Source: Burkholderiales bacterium
GTDB lineage: Bacteria; Pseudomonadota; Gammaproteobacteria; Burkholderiales; Thiobacteraceae
DNA: 64,000 nucleotides
Assembly (NCBI GenBank): GCA_023511995.1
Contig: JAIMAL010000012.1
Location: 1 to 64,000 of the forward strand
Direction of reading: 5' to 3'
The translations under genes and the position numbers were made by a program. Position 1 is the stretch's first letter. Every line of letters starts with the position of its first letter. The notes beneath the pieces are model-generated. The model did no database searches, was not told the origin of the DNA, and saw nothing but the letters and a program-made list of their open reading frames with translations. Positions 16,468 to 26,113 of the stretch are shown here, one piece after another.

Positions 16468-17725
16468 GAGCCACGGGGGCCGGCGCCGTGGCATGCTCCT
16501 CCTTGAGTAGGATCACCTTGCTCAGGATGATGAGCATCAGCACGTGGTAGTAGAGGTCGAAGTAACTCAAGCCCAGGAAGGCGCCCGCCGCATAGTAGGC
16601 CATGAGGGTCACCTGGCCCATGGCGGCAAGATCGGCAGCCCATTTCCTTTGCGGATCTTTTTTTGCGCGCCGGATCACCCATGACCCCGTCCGCCAGGTA
16701 AGAAACCCGAGCAGCAGCCACAACGCCAAGCCGGGGAAGCCATGCTCGCCCAGTTGCTCGAAATAGATGCTGTGCACGTCGTGCACGTTGTCCGGCTCCG
16801 GCGCGTAAAGGGCGAAGGTGGGGCGCTGAAACATCTCGAAACCGCCGCCGGTCAGCCGGGCCTTGGCCACGTTGTAGGCAGTCCACCAGGCATTGATGCG
16901 CCCCTGGGCGGAGGCATCCTCCTCATAGGTTTGGATGGTCTGCATGCGCTCGTACCACTGGGGCGGCATGATGAGATAGACAAGGCCGGCGGCCAGCACC
17001 ACGAGGAAGGCCGTGGTGAACTTGTTGCGGCTCTTCCACCAGAAAATGGTGCCCATCACCGCCGCCCCCACCAACGCCCCGCGGGACTGGCTGCCGATCG
17101 CCGCCAGTGCGGTGAGAGCCATGCCCGTCGCAAGACCCAGGCGGAGGATGCGGCGCGGCTCGGTGAGCTGCAGGTAACGCATCAGGGGGATGGTCATGAG
17201 GAGGGCCAGGGCCAGCTCGTTGTTGCCACCGATGAAGGACCCCTCCGGTCCCTGCACCCGGTACACGCCGCCATGGAGGATGGTGAAAATGCCGCCCTTG
17301 ATGCCGTAGAAACCCAAGGAGAGCACGATCACCCAGACGAGCAGGCGCAGCTTGTGCCGGTCGTTGATCACGAGCGGCGTGATGAAGACCATCAGCATGA
17401 TTTTCATCACCTTCTCCCACTGCGTCCAGGCGAGCTGGGGATAGAAGGCGAAAAAGGTGGTGAAGGTCATCCATAAGACAAGCAGCAGCAGGACGGTCAT
17501 CTCCCGCGTCCAGGGCATGCGCTTGGGCTCCTTCGAGAACAGCACCCCGGTGAGGGTGGCCAGGGCGGCGAGATAGGCCCAGGGGAAGGAAAAGGCAAAG
17601 CCATAGGCCAGCCGGTGGGGGTTCATGTAGCTGATCCAGGAATAGAGGTACAGGCCCCAGTGGGGCCGCGACAGGGCAAAAGGCAGCACGCCAAAGAACA
17701 CCCCCGCCAGCAACAAATCCCTCAT
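16421..17725 (-). CDS. Putative O-glycosylation ligase, exosortase A-associated (Wzy/WaaL-like)
   Basis: Polytopic membrane protein of 434 residues, with about ten or more hydrophobic segments and a large periplasmic region after ERMQTIQTYEEDASAQGRIN. The N-terminal HWGLYLYSWISYMNPHRL and the later GSQSRGALVG and DVHSIYFEQLGEHGFPGL are as expected for the exosortase A-associated O-antigen-ligase-like family. The role is polymerisation or transfer of the glycan to an acceptor. It is the last gene of the core operon, coupled by ATGA (17725-17722) to the PaaK-like ligase. Polymerase and ligase functions cannot be separated from sequence. Confidence 0.85.
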   Translation of the reverse strand: MRDLLLAGVFFGVLPFALSRPHWGLYLYSWISYMNPHRLAYGFAFSFPWAYLAALATLTGVLFSKEPKRMPWTREMTVLLLLVLWMTFTTFFAFYPQLAWTQWEKVMKIMLMVFITPLVINDRHKLRLLVWVIVLSLGFYGIKGGIFTILHGGVYRVQGPEGSFIGGNNELALALLMTIPLMRYLQLTEPRRILRLGLATGMALTALAAIGSQSRGALVGAAVMGTIFWWKSRNKFTTAFLVVLAAGLVYLIMPPQWYERMQTIQTYEEDASAQGRINAWWTAYNVAKARLTGGGFEMFQRPTFALYAPEPDNVHDVHSIYFEQLGEHGFPGLALWLLLGFLTWRTGSWVIRRAKKDPQRKWAADLAAMGQVTLMAYYAAGAFLGLSYFDLYYHVLMLIILSKVILLKEEHATAPAPVAPRGRQGAPAATVPAS

Positions 17726-19074
17726 GGCGCCACCTTGCTCACGATGTAACGGTATTTGCCCGAGGCTTCCCGGGGAATCTCCTGCACCCGCTCGATTTCG
17801 ATGGTCACCCCTTCGCCCAGCCGCCGCACGAGGCCCGCGCGGATCGTGTCCAGCGCGCCTTCGGCGAAGTTGGGACCGGTGACGAGAAACACCCGGGTAA
17901 GCTCACGGCTTTCCTGGACGATCTTGAACTGCTCCACCCCCGGCACGTCCCGCACCACATAGATGAGGGCAAGGCCGTGCATCACCGTGCCATCCCGTGC
18001 CACGACGAAGTCGGTGGTGCGGCCCTGAATTTCCCGGAGGAGGGGCAGGCCCCGCCCACAGGGGCAAGGCCGGTCGTCCAGCACCCCGACGTCGCCGGTG
18101 CGGTAGCGGATGAAGGGGAAATCGCCGGTGGCCAGATGCGTGACCACGATCTCCCCCGCCTCTCCCGCCGGCAGCACGCGCCCGTCGGGGGATACGATCT
18201 CCACGATGATGTCCTCCACCATGATGTGCATGCCGCCCTGCGGGCATTCGTGGGCAATGAACCCCGCATCGCGCCCGCCATAGCCATTGGCCACGGGACA
18301 GCCGAAGACGCGGGAGATGATCGCCCGCTGCTCGTCATAGAGACGTTCCGAAGTAACGAAGGCCACCCGGATGCCCAGGTCATCCATCGCCACTTTCCGC
18401 TTCTCCGCATGGCGGGCGATGAGGGCAAGCGAAGAAGGATAGCCAAAGAGCATGCGCGGCCTCACCCTGCGGATGGTGACAAGGAATTCGTCGAGCCGCG
18501 TTTCCGACATTTCGAAGGCCGGCAGAAGATGGGTGCGCAGCAGGCGGTCGCGCAGGGCGCGCAGCCGGTCCTGCCGGGTGAGCTCGATGGGCGACCCCCA
18601 GACGACGATCTCCGGATCACCGATGTCCACCCCCCACCAGCGGGTGGCACGCCATTTCGCCGCCACATCGTGGGAAATCCTTTCCCTGCCCACGTAGAAG
18701 ATCAACGGCTCACCGCTGGAGCCGCCGGTGTTGAAGCGGGAAAGTCGCTGCGCATCGCTGGCCTTCAGCGCCTCGGAATGGGCGCGGATGTCCGCCTTGG
18801 TGAGGAGCGGCAGCCGTGCCAGATCCGTGAGGCTCTTTACAGCGCCGGGATCGAAGCCCTCTCTTCGGAACAGGTCGCGGTAGTACGGCACGCTGCGGGC
18901 GGCTCGATCAAGCAGCCGGTGCAGACGAGCAAGCCGCAGCGATTCCAGCTGCTCGCGGGACCACCACTGGGTCTTTTCCAGTTCACGCCGCACGGCGACG
19001 GTGTTATGTCCCTTGAGCCGCTCGTGGAGGGGGAAGAGGACGCGGGAGGCGAAGGCGGTGTAGAGGTCGGTCAT
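17722..19074 (-). CDS. PaaK-like adenylate-forming ligase (phenylacetate-CoA ligase / F390 synthetase family)
   Basis: Predicted ATP-dependent acyl- or aryl-adenylate-forming enzyme of 450 residues. The phosphate-binding loop reads NTGGSSGEPLIFYVG, followed by WGSPIEL; a PCPCGRGLPLL segment with three Cys recalls the metal-binding insert in PaaK/CapK-type proteins, and YRTGDVG is the usual hinge-proximal motif. The ATG at 19074 overlaps the GT4 stop (ATGA), ruling out a 31-codon extension. Relatives in capsule and EPS loci activate carboxylic acids for polymer decoration; here the acid is unknown. With the FemAB-like and AsnB-like genes it suggests acyl or amide substituents on the glycan. 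Confidence 0.82.
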   Translation of the reverse strand: MTDLYTAFASRVLFPLHERLKGHNTVAVRRELEKTQWWSREQLESLRLARLHRLLDRAARSVPYYRDLFRREGFDPGAVKSLTDLARLPLLTKADIRAHSEALKASDAQRLSRFNTGGSSGEPLIFYVGRERISHDVAAKWRATRWWGVDIGDPEIVVWGSPIELTRQDRLRALRDRLLRTHLLPAFEMSETRLDEFLVTIRRVRPRMLFGYPSSLALIARHAEKRKVAMDDLGIRVAFVTSERLYDEQRAIISRVFGCPVANGYGGRDAGFIAHECPQGGMHIMVEDIIVEIVSPDGRVLPAGEAGEIVVTHLATGDFPFIRYRTGDVGVLDDRPCPCGRGLPLLREIQGRTTDFVVARDGTVMHGLALIYVVRDVPGVEQFKIVQESRELTRVFLVTGPNFAEGALDTIRAGLVRRLGEGVTIEIERVQEIPREASGKYRYIVSKVAP

Positions 19075-20270
19075 GCGGTCAGCTCGCGGTAAACCTCCAC
19101 CAGGCGATCGATGCGGCCCTGCCACCCATTCTGCACCGCGTATTGGCGGATCCGGTCGCGGTCCCATGGGCGCGTGAGCCCGCGCCGTAGCGCCGCCTCC
19201 AAGGCCGCCCCATCGCCGAAGGGAACGATCTCGCCTAGGTGATCCTGCGCCACCACCTCGCGGTTGCCGCCCACGTCGGTGGTGATCACGGGCAGACCGC
19301 AGGCCATGGCCTCGAGAAAGACATTCGCCCAGCCCTCGTTGCGGGTGGCGAGCACGAACACGTCGGCCGCGGAAAGGGGCCAGCGCAGCTCCGCCGGCGC
19401 TACGACACCGAGAAAGCGGACATGGCCACCCAGTCCCAGCCGCTCCACCTGGTGCTCCAGCGCCTCACGCATGTCACCCTCCGGTGAGGGTCCGCCGACG
19501 ATGAGATAGACAAGTTCGGAAAACTCCCGGCAAAGCCGGGGCAGCACGTCGATCACGCGATGGAACCCCTTGCGCTCCACCAGGCCGCCCACGGAAATGA
19601 GGACCTTGGCCCCAGCGGGGATGCCCAGCCGCGCGCGGGCCTGCTGTTTGTCCTCGGGCCGGAAGATTTCCGTATCCACGCCATTGCCCACCACTTCGAT
19701 TTTGCCGGCCTCGGCACCGAGGCTTACGAGGTGACGTTTGAGGGCTTCGGCCACACTGAACACCCGTGCCGCAGAGGCGAGCGCCCGCAGCATACGGCGT
19801 CGCTTGCCGGGATGCCGCGCGTGGGGCACTTCGGTGCCGCGCAGGGTGATGGTGACCGGCACCTTGAACCAACGGCCGAGAAGGCTTGCGGCATAACCAT
19901 CGGGATAGGCGAAATGGGCATCGATCACCTCAAAACCGAATTCGCGCTTGAGCCGCCGAAGAAGCAGCACCGAGCCTGCCGCCATGGCGAAACCGTCCAA
20001 TGTGCGCAGCACACCGGGCACGGCAAGAAAACGGGGATGCCAGACGACGATGCCATCCTGCACTTCCCGTCGTGGCGGCATGGGCCGATAGCCCGGCCGA
20101 AACAGGCGGATCAGACTCTGCAGGGGAAACCAGGGTACGGGCGCGACCACGGTGAGGGGCAGATGCCGGGCGACGCGGAACATGCGCTCCCGGATGAAGA
20201 GCCCCGCCGCCGGCTGCACCGCGCTGGGAAACAGCGAGGAAAACACGAGAAGACGCGGCCCTTCAGCCAT
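19071..20270 (-). CDS. Family 4 glycosyltransferase
   Basis: GT-B fold glycosyltransferase of 399 residues. The N-terminal half starts LLVFSSLFPSAVQPAAGLFI and includes EVIDAHFAYPDGYAA, typical of GT4 enzymes of EPS loci; the donor half has VGGLVERKGFHRVIDVLPRL and ATRNEGWANVFLEAMACGLP, containing the E(x7)E motif. It overlaps the upstream GT4 by 8 bases and the PaaK-like gene by 4. The sugar transferred is unknown. Confidence 0.88.
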   Translation of the reverse strand: MAEGPRLLVFSSLFPSAVQPAAGLFIRERMFRVARHLPLTVVAPVPWFPLQSLIRLFRPGYRPMPPRREVQDGIVVWHPRFLAVPGVLRTLDGFAMAAGSVLLLRRLKREFGFEVIDAHFAYPDGYAASLLGRWFKVPVTITLRGTEVPHARHPGKRRRMLRALASAARVFSVAEALKRHLVSLGAEAGKIEVVGNGVDTEIFRPEDKQQARARLGIPAGAKVLISVGGLVERKGFHRVIDVLPRLCREFSELVYLIVGGPSPEGDMREALEHQVERLGLGGHVRFLGVVAPAELRWPLSAADVFVLATRNEGWANVFLEAMACGLPVITTDVGGNREVVAQDHLGEIVPFGDGAALEAALRRGLTRPWDRDRIRQYAVQNGWQGRIDRLVEVYRELTA

Positions 20271-21477
20271 GGCCCCGCCCGACTAGCCGTTCGTACACCG
20301 CCGCATAGCGGGCCACGCTGGTTTTCCAGTTGCGTTCCTCCTCGACGAAGCGGCGACCCCGCGCGCGCATCTCGTGCCAACGGTGGCGGTGGGCAAGGGC
20401 GTGAAGCACGGTGCGGGCGAGGGCGTCTGCGTCGTCGGCGGGAAACAGCCAGCCGGTCTCCCCATGGCGGATCAATTCCCGGTGTCCGCCCACGTCGGAG
20501 GCGACGAAAAGATGCCCCTGGGCCATGGCCTCCAAAGGTTTGAGGGGGGTGACCAGTTCGGTCAGCCGCATGCGGTGACGCGCATAGACGAGGAGATCGA
20601 TGAGATCGTAATAGCGGTTGACCTCATCGTGGGGCACGCGGCCGGCGAAGACGACGCGCTCCGAAAGCCCGAGGCTTTTTGCCTGGGCACGCAGTCTGGC
20701 CTCCTGGGGCCCACCCCCCACCAGGAGCACCTTGACCTCCGGCGCCTCCGCGAGGATGCGGGGCAGCGCGGCAAGCAACAGGTCCAAGCCCTCGTAGGCG
20801 TAGAAGGAGCCGATGAAACCCAGCACCTGGCTGCCGGCAAGCCCCAGCCGCGCTTTCAGCGTCTCGTCGGGCGGCCCGCCCAGGGGGAAGCGGTGGATAT
20901 CCACGGCGTTGGGGATGACGGTGACTTTTTCCGCGGGAATGCCACGGCGGAGGATGTCGCCCCGCAAACCTTCGCAAATGCAGGTGATGGCATCCGCATG
21001 GCGGAAGGCATAGGTATCCAGGGCGCGGGAAAGGCGATAACGCAGGCTCCCCTCACGGGTGGTACCGTGGTCCACTGCCGCGTCTTCCCAGAAGGCGCGG
21101 ACTTCATACACCACCGGGAGTCCCCGCCGATGGGCCACCCGCAGCGCGGGAAGAACATTGAGCTGGGGCGAGTGGGCGTGCACCACATCCGGCCGCACTG
21201 CCTCCACCACCTCCTCCAGCCGGCGCGCCAAGGCCTGCATGTCGGCGAGCTGGCAGAAGACGGGCAGGCGACCCAGCACTCCGCGCGGCGGCACGGTACG
21301 GAAGAAATGCAGCCCCTCCACCTCCTCCTCGCTCAACGTGCAGCCGGTCTGCCGCGGCCCGGTGAGGTGGAAGGTTTCCCACCCCAGCGCCCGCTGTTCC
21401 CGCAGAATGGCGGCACTGCGGAAGGTGTAGCCGCTGTGCAGGGGAAGGGAATGGTCGAAGACGTGGAGGATGCGCAT
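20263..21477 (-). CDS. PEP-CTERM/exosortase A-associated glycosyltransferase, Daro_2409 family
   Basis: GT4 family protein of 404 residues. The opening RILHVFDHSLPLHSGYTFRS, then GWETFHLTGPRQ, match the N-terminal signature I associate with the exosortase A-linked Daro_2409 group. IGSFYAYEGLDLLLAALPRI and LKPLEAMAQGHLFVASDVGG form the donor site. It lies between the amidotransferase and another GT4, as usual for XrtA loci. The ATG at 21477 follows the amidotransferase stop by 9 bases. Substrate unknown; subfamily recognition is from memory, not a search. Confidence 0.87.
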   Translation of the reverse strand: MRILHVFDHSLPLHSGYTFRSAAILREQRALGWETFHLTGPRQTGCTLSEEEVEGLHFFRTVPPRGVLGRLPVFCQLADMQALARRLEEVVEAVRPDVVHAHSPQLNVLPALRVAHRRGLPVVYEVRAFWEDAAVDHGTTREGSLRYRLSRALDTYAFRHADAITCICEGLRGDILRRGIPAEKVTVIPNAVDIHRFPLGGPPDETLKARLGLAGSQVLGFIGSFYAYEGLDLLLAALPRILAEAPEVKVLLVGGGPQEARLRAQAKSLGLSERVVFAGRVPHDEVNRYYDLIDLLVYARHRMRLTELVTPLKPLEAMAQGHLFVASDVGGHRELIRHGETGWLFPADDADALARTVLHALAHRHRWHEMRARGRRFVEEERNWKTSVARYAAVYERLVGRGHG

Positions 21478-21486
21478 GCGCTTTCC

Positions 21487-23415
21487 CTATTCCTTGAGCG
21501 GCAAGGGCGCAGTAGCCACGCCGGCTGAATCATTGCAGCGCAGGAAAGCCTCGAACATGAGCAGCGACCACAGGGGCGCGCTGTAGTCGCGCCGCCCGCT
21601 TTCGTGGGCCTTTACCATCTCGCGCAGGAAGCCCTGATCGAACCAGCCGGTGTCCGCCAGCCGTTCGCCCAGCACCGCCTGCCGCACCCGCTCCCGCAGC
21701 GGCCCGCGGAACCAGCTCGCCAGGGGCACGGAAAACCCCATCTTCGGCCGGTAGAGCACCTCCGCCGGAAGATAGGGTTCCATCGCCTTCTTCAGCAGGT
21801 ATTTGCCCTCGCGCCCGTGCAGCTTGAATTCCCGCGGCAGTCCGGAGACCCATTCCATGAGCACGTGATCCATGAGGGGCTCGCGCACTTCCAGCGCATG
21901 GGCCATGCTGGCACGGTCCACCTTGGTGTTGATGTCGCCCACCAGATAGGTCTTCATGTCCAGGTACTGCACGCGGGAGACGGGATCTTCCTTCGGTGCG
22001 CTGGCATCGTGCCGGCGCAGCACTTCGACGGCCTCGTAGCCCTGCAACTCGCGCTTGAAAGTGTCGCTATACAATCTGCAGCGCAACGGATCACCGAGGA
22101 CGGAAACGCCATGGAAATAACCCGCCACCGCATCCCGCCCCAACGCCTCAAAGGTGGACTTGGCGCGCAACACCCGGGGCGCCCAGTCCAGCTTGGGATA
22201 GACACGCCCAAGCCAGCCGAAGAGGGGGCGGCGCAGCGCATCCGGCAACAGGGCGCGCAGGCGTTCTTCGTAAAGATGCCAGCGGTAACGGCGGTAGCCG
22301 GCGAAGTTCTCATCGCCTCCGTCGCCGGAGAGGGCCACGGTGACATGTTTGCGCGCCAGCTCGCACAACCGGTAGGTGGGCAGGGCGGAGGAGTCGGCGA
22401 AGGGCTCGTCATAGACAGCGGCGAGACGGTCGATGAGATCGTAATCGTCGGTGACCACCGTCTCCACGTGATGGCGGGTGCGGTAACGTTGGGCCACCTG
22501 ATGGGCGAACGCGGCCTCGTTGTAGGCGGGGTCGTCGAAGGCGATGGAACAGGTGTTGACCGGATCATTCTGCAGCTCCGCCATCATGGCCACCACGGCG
22601 CTCGAGTCAACGCCACCAGACAGGAAAGCGCCCAGGGGCACTTCGGCAACGAGGCGGATGCGCACCGCTTCGCGCAGGCGCGCGACGAGTTCCTCCTGCG
22701 CTTCGGCCAGGGTGATGGGCCCCACCGGTGTGAAGGGCATGTCCCAATACTGGCGTGGCGCGGGCAGCGGGCTTCCCCGCTTCAAAGTGAGCGTGTGGCC
22801 GGGCGGCAGTTTCCGCGCGCTTTTGTAGATGGTACGCGGCTCGGGGATGTAGCCGTAGGCGAAATACTCCTCGACGGCGAAAGGGTCCATCTGCCGCCCA
22901 AGCCCGGGGTGGGCGGTGAGCACCTTGAGCTCGGAGCCGAAGAGAAACCAACCATCGGCAAGCAAGGCGTAGAAGAGCGGCTTCACCCCGAACCGGTCGC
23001 GGGCGAGGAACAGGGTCTGTCGATTGCGATCCCAGAGGGCGAAGGCGAACATGCCGCGGAAACGCTCCACGCACTGCTCGCCCCACTCCTCCCAGGCGTG
23101 AACGATGACTTCGGTGTCGCAATGGGTGCGGAACACATGTCCCGCTGCGGTAAGCGCCCGCGCAAGTTCGTTGAAGTTGTAAATCTCGCCGTTAAACACC
23201 ACCACCACGCTGCCGTCCTCGTTGAACAGGGGCTGCTGCCCCCCGGCGAGATCGATGATGGCAAGCCGCTTGTGGGCAAGGCCCAGACCCGGCTCCAGGT
23301 GAAGCCCCGTCTCATCGGGCCCACGATGGTGCTGGCGCTCGTTCATGCGCTCAAGCAGCGCGCGGTCGATGGGACGGCTGCCCTGGAGATCGAAAATGCC
23401 TGCAATGCCACACAT
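21487..23415 (-). CDS. Exosortase A system-associated amidotransferase 1 (AsnB family)
   Basis: Glutamine-dependent amidotransferase of 642 residues with complete domains. The N-terminal MCGIAGIF supplies the Cys2 nucleophile, LAIIDLAGGQQP and VVFNGEIYNF bind glutamine, and FLSGGVDSSAVVA is the ATP pyrophosphatase loop of the synthetase domain. It is longer than AsnB because of its C-terminal extension, as in the XrtA-associated group. It probably amidates a carboxyl sugar or another carboxylate in EPS precursor synthesis. It is a functional contrast to the AsnB-like gene at 14635, which lacks the glutaminase residues. Confidence 0.9.
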   Translation of the reverse strand: MCGIAGIFDLQGSRPIDRALLERMNERQHHRGPDETGLHLEPGLGLAHKRLAIIDLAGGQQPLFNEDGSVVVVFNGEIYNFNELARALTAAGHVFRTHCDTEVIVHAWEEWGEQCVERFRGMFAFALWDRNRQTLFLARDRFGVKPLFYALLADGWFLFGSELKVLTAHPGLGRQMDPFAVEEYFAYGYIPEPRTIYKSARKLPPGHTLTLKRGSPLPAPRQYWDMPFTPVGPITLAEAQEELVARLREAVRIRLVAEVPLGAFLSGGVDSSAVVAMMAELQNDPVNTCSIAFDDPAYNEAAFAHQVAQRYRTRHHVETVVTDDYDLIDRLAAVYDEPFADSSALPTYRLCELARKHVTVALSGDGGDENFAGYRRYRWHLYEERLRALLPDALRRPLFGWLGRVYPKLDWAPRVLRAKSTFEALGRDAVAGYFHGVSVLGDPLRCRLYSDTFKRELQGYEAVEVLRRHDASAPKEDPVSRVQYLDMKTYLVGDINTKVDRASMAHALEVREPLMDHVLMEWVSGLPREFKLHGREGKYLLKKAMEPYLPAEVLYRPKMGFSVPLASWFRGPLRERVRQAVLGERLADTGWFDQGFLREMVKAHESGRRDYSAPLWSLLMFEAFLRCNDSAGVATAPLPLKE

Positions 23416-23429
23416 GAATGGAAACGGGA

Positions 23430-24605
23430 TCAGCCGCGACCCGCCTCCCGGGCGGCGGGCAGGAAGGCACGCCGTGCCAGCACCTCGTCATAGACGCCAA
23501 GATATCCGCGCACCATCGCCTCCAGGCTGAAGTGCGCCTGCACCCGCGCCCGTGCCTGGGCGCCCTCCCGCGCCCGGCGTGCCGGATCGTCGAGGTATTC
23601 AAGCAATGCCCGTGCCAATTCCTCCGGCCGGCCGGGGGCCACCAGGCGGCCCGTTAAACCTTCCTCCACCAGCTCCGGATTGCCGCCGACGCGGGTGGCG
23701 ATCACCGGCAGCGCGCTGGCCATGGCTTCGAGGATGGTGTTGGAAATGCCCTCGCCCAGGGAGGGCAGGACGAAGACATCCATGGCCTTGAGCAGGGTGG
23801 GGGTGTCGGTCCGGTTGCCGGGCAGCCAGACCCGGTCGGCCACACCCAGCTCCGCCGCCAGCCGCGCGCAGGTCTGCCGGGTGGGACCTTCACCGATGAG
23901 GAAAAGCCAAAGACGCCCCCGCAGTGGGGGACGGAGCGCGAGCACCTGGGCGAACGCCTTGATGAGGCTTGGAAAATCCTTCACCTCCGCCATGCGGCCG
24001 AGACTGCCCACCACGAGATCCTCCGGCGCAATGGCCGCCGGGCCGATGACGGGCCGCGCCCCCAGGCGGGGCTGGAAACGTTCCACATCCACGCCGTTGT
24101 AGATTTGCCGGATGCGCGCCGGCGCCACGCCAATGGTGTCGACAAGCCAGCGGGCGAGGTCCCGGGAGACGGTGATGTAGCGGTCAACGAAGGGCCGCGC
24201 CAGGCGGCGCAGCAAATTGTACTTGCGGTTGCGCCCGGCGAGGTCGAAAACATCCCGGCCATGCTCGCCATGCACCCGGGCACGGACGCCACAGGCGGCG
24301 GCGATGAACTGGCCCTCCAGTGCGGAGAGGTTGCGAGTGTGCACGAGGTCGGGTTGAAGACGGCGCAAAAGACGCGCCAGGCGCAGGTAGAGGCCAAAAT
24401 CCTGGCCGGGGCGCTTGCCCAGGGCGAAAAATTCCACCGCCGGATTGGTGATGCGCAACCGGTAGTCGCTGAAGCCGTCGAGACAGATCACGGCATGCCG
24501 GTAGCGTTCCGGCGGGATGCGGTTCAAGAGGTTGACCATGCCGTTTTCCAGCCCGCCGGTGTCGAAGTGGTGCACCACGTGGGCGATGAGGGGAGGGGCG
24601 CTCAC
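23430..24605 (-). CDS. PEP-CTERM/EpsH1 system-associated sugar transferase (GT4, stp2 type)
   Basis: GT4 enzyme of 391 residues starting at GTG 24605, which overlaps the exosortase stop (GTGA); a 72-codon upstream extension is excluded by that overlap. The N-terminal IAHVVHHFDTGGLENGMVNL is the recognisable signature of the XrtA-associated stp2 sugar transferases, and HTRNLSALEGQF and HGEHGRDVFDL follow. The donor site has VGSLGRMAEVKDFPSLIKAF and PSLGEGISNTILEAMASALP. It adds one sugar to the lipid-linked EPS unit; which one is unknown. Confidence 0.9.
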   Translation of the reverse strand: MSAPPLIAHVVHHFDTGGLENGMVNLLNRIPPERYRHAVICLDGFSDYRLRITNPAVEFFALGKRPGQDFGLYLRLARLLRRLQPDLVHTRNLSALEGQFIAAACGVRARVHGEHGRDVFDLAGRNRKYNLLRRLARPFVDRYITVSRDLARWLVDTIGVAPARIRQIYNGVDVERFQPRLGARPVIGPAAIAPEDLVVGSLGRMAEVKDFPSLIKAFAQVLALRPPLRGRLWLFLIGEGPTRQTCARLAAELGVADRVWLPGNRTDTPTLLKAMDVFVLPSLGEGISNTILEAMASALPVIATRVGGNPELVEEGLTGRLVAPGRPEELARALLEYLDDPARRAREGAQARARVQAHFSLEAMVRGYLGVYDEVLARRAFLPAAREAGRG

Positions 24606-26113
24606 GTTTCCGCCGCCTGTTCCAGGGTGGCCGTGAGGGCGGGCAGCATGTCCCGCAGGAAGGCCTCGAGGATGGAAGCGGCTTCCTCCGGCCGTTCGTC
24701 GTAGGGGGTATAGACGATGACCGCCGCCGCGTCGTCCCAGTGCCCCAACAGGCGGCCGCGGGCCTCGTAGAACTTGGCCCAGTAGGGATTGATGGTGAAG
24801 GGACCGTTGAGCCAGTTCCAATGCCAGACGAGAAGCCGCTGGGGCGTGGAGCTCAGGCGCGTTTCCTGCACCGTCACCCTTTGCCCGGCAAGGGCCACTT
24901 CCCGTAATGCCTCACCCACGTTGCGCCACACCGGGTGTTTCTGCCGCACCATCACGTTCTGGCTGTTGATGAGCTCCGCATCCTGCCGCTGGTAACGGTA
25001 ATAGGCGATGAACACGCCCACGCTGCGGCCCTCCTTGCGATAGGCTGCGGAAAGCTTTGCATCCATGCCCTTGTATTCCGGCTGCCAGTCGGTGAAGGCG
25101 ACATCCTGCTGCCAGCCGTTGCGTCCCGCCGGCGGCACCAGATTCACCGCAAAGCCGTTGGGGGCGAGGGTTTCCAGATAAGCCGCATAAGCCGGCCAGA
25201 TTGCCGCCACCGCGAGCCCCGCCAGCAGAAACGCCGCGGCACCGGGCACTGAAGCCACCGCAGTCTGCCCGCTGGGCAGGTTTGCCGGAACGCCTTCCCC
25301 GTCCTCCCGGAAGAAGGCGCCGATCCAGAAGAGGAGCAGCATCACGAGGCCAAAGAACACCCAGCCGTAGATGTAGTGATCCACGCCCAGAGCAAGCTTC
25401 ATGTCGGAAAGATGGGCGATCATGACGATCATGTAGGCGCGCAGGCCGTTGGCGATGATGGGCACGACGATGGAGGCAGCGGCGAATAGCAGGCGCTTTT
25501 TCAGGCTGCGGTAGGTGAGGTACCCGTAGAGGGTACCCAGGGTGAAGGAGGCGATGAGGTAACGCAGCCCGCTGCAGCCCTCCACCACCGACCAGTTGCC
25601 GCTGGGGATGGAAAAGAAGGTACCTTCCCGGTAGACGGGAATGCCGGTCAGGCGCAGGGCGGCGACGGTGAAGTCGGCGGTGAAGTTCATGAGGGGCGGG
25701 ATGAGGAATTCCCCCATGGGCACGGCCAGGAGCAGAAAGGCCAGGGGGAAGGCCATGGCCCGCACCACCTGCCCGCCCAGCACGGTGAACACCAAAGCGG
25801 GGATCATGGCCACCAAGGCGAGCTGCTTGACCACCAACACCCGCGCGAGCTCCGCCGCAAGCCAGATAAGCCCCAACAGGACAAGCACCACCAAGCCCCG
25901 CCAGTCGGGCACCGGTGGCAGGGTGGCGAGGTTCTTGCGCCGCGTCCAGATCAGCCAGGCGGAAATGGGAAAGATGAGAAAGCCATGGGCGAAGGTCTCG
26001 GAGCGGCTCCAGATGGCGACGGTGGAGGACACCGTGGGCCAGTAGAGGGCAAGGAGCGCCACCACGCCGGCGATGGTGAGCCAGGCGGCGCGGGGCCAGG
26101 ACAGGCGATTCAT
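24602..26113 (-). CDS. xrtA: Exosortase A fused to an EpsI domain
   Basis: Membrane transpeptidase that cleaves PEP-CTERM sorting signals and is thought to anchor the target proteins. Residues 1 to about 270 contain eight hydrophobic segments; the catalytic triad is visible as Cys180 in VVEGCSGLRYL, Arg225 in NGLRAYMIV and His246 in GVDHYIYGW. Residues from about 280 to 503 form the EpsI-type periplasmic domain (YYRYQRQDAELINSQNVMV). Such a fusion is common in proteobacterial XrtA proteins. The gene is coupled by ATGA to the stp1 gene before it and by GTGA to the stp2 gene after it. No PEP-CTERM substrate gene is visible in this window. Confidence 0.95.
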   Translation of the reverse strand: MNRLSWPRAAWLTIAGVVALLALYWPTVSSTVAIWSRSETFAHGFLIFPISAWLIWTRRKNLATLPPVPDWRGLVVLVLLGLIWLAAELARVLVVKQLALVAMIPALVFTVLGGQVVRAMAFPLAFLLLAVPMGEFLIPPLMNFTADFTVAALRLTGIPVYREGTFFSIPSGNWSVVEGCSGLRYLIASFTLGTLYGYLTYRSLKKRLLFAAASIVVPIIANGLRAYMIVMIAHLSDMKLALGVDHYIYGWVFFGLVMLLLFWIGAFFREDGEGVPANLPSGQTAVASVPGAAAFLLAGLAVAAIWPAYAAYLETLAPNGFAVNLVPPAGRNGWQQDVAFTDWQPEYKGMDAKLSAAYRKEGRSVGVFIAYYRYQRQDAELINSQNVMVRQKHPVWRNVGEALREVALAGQRVTVQETRLSSTPQRLLVWHWNWLNGPFTINPYWAKFYEARGRLLGHWDDAAAVIVYTPYDERPEEAASILEAFLRDMLPALTATLEQAAET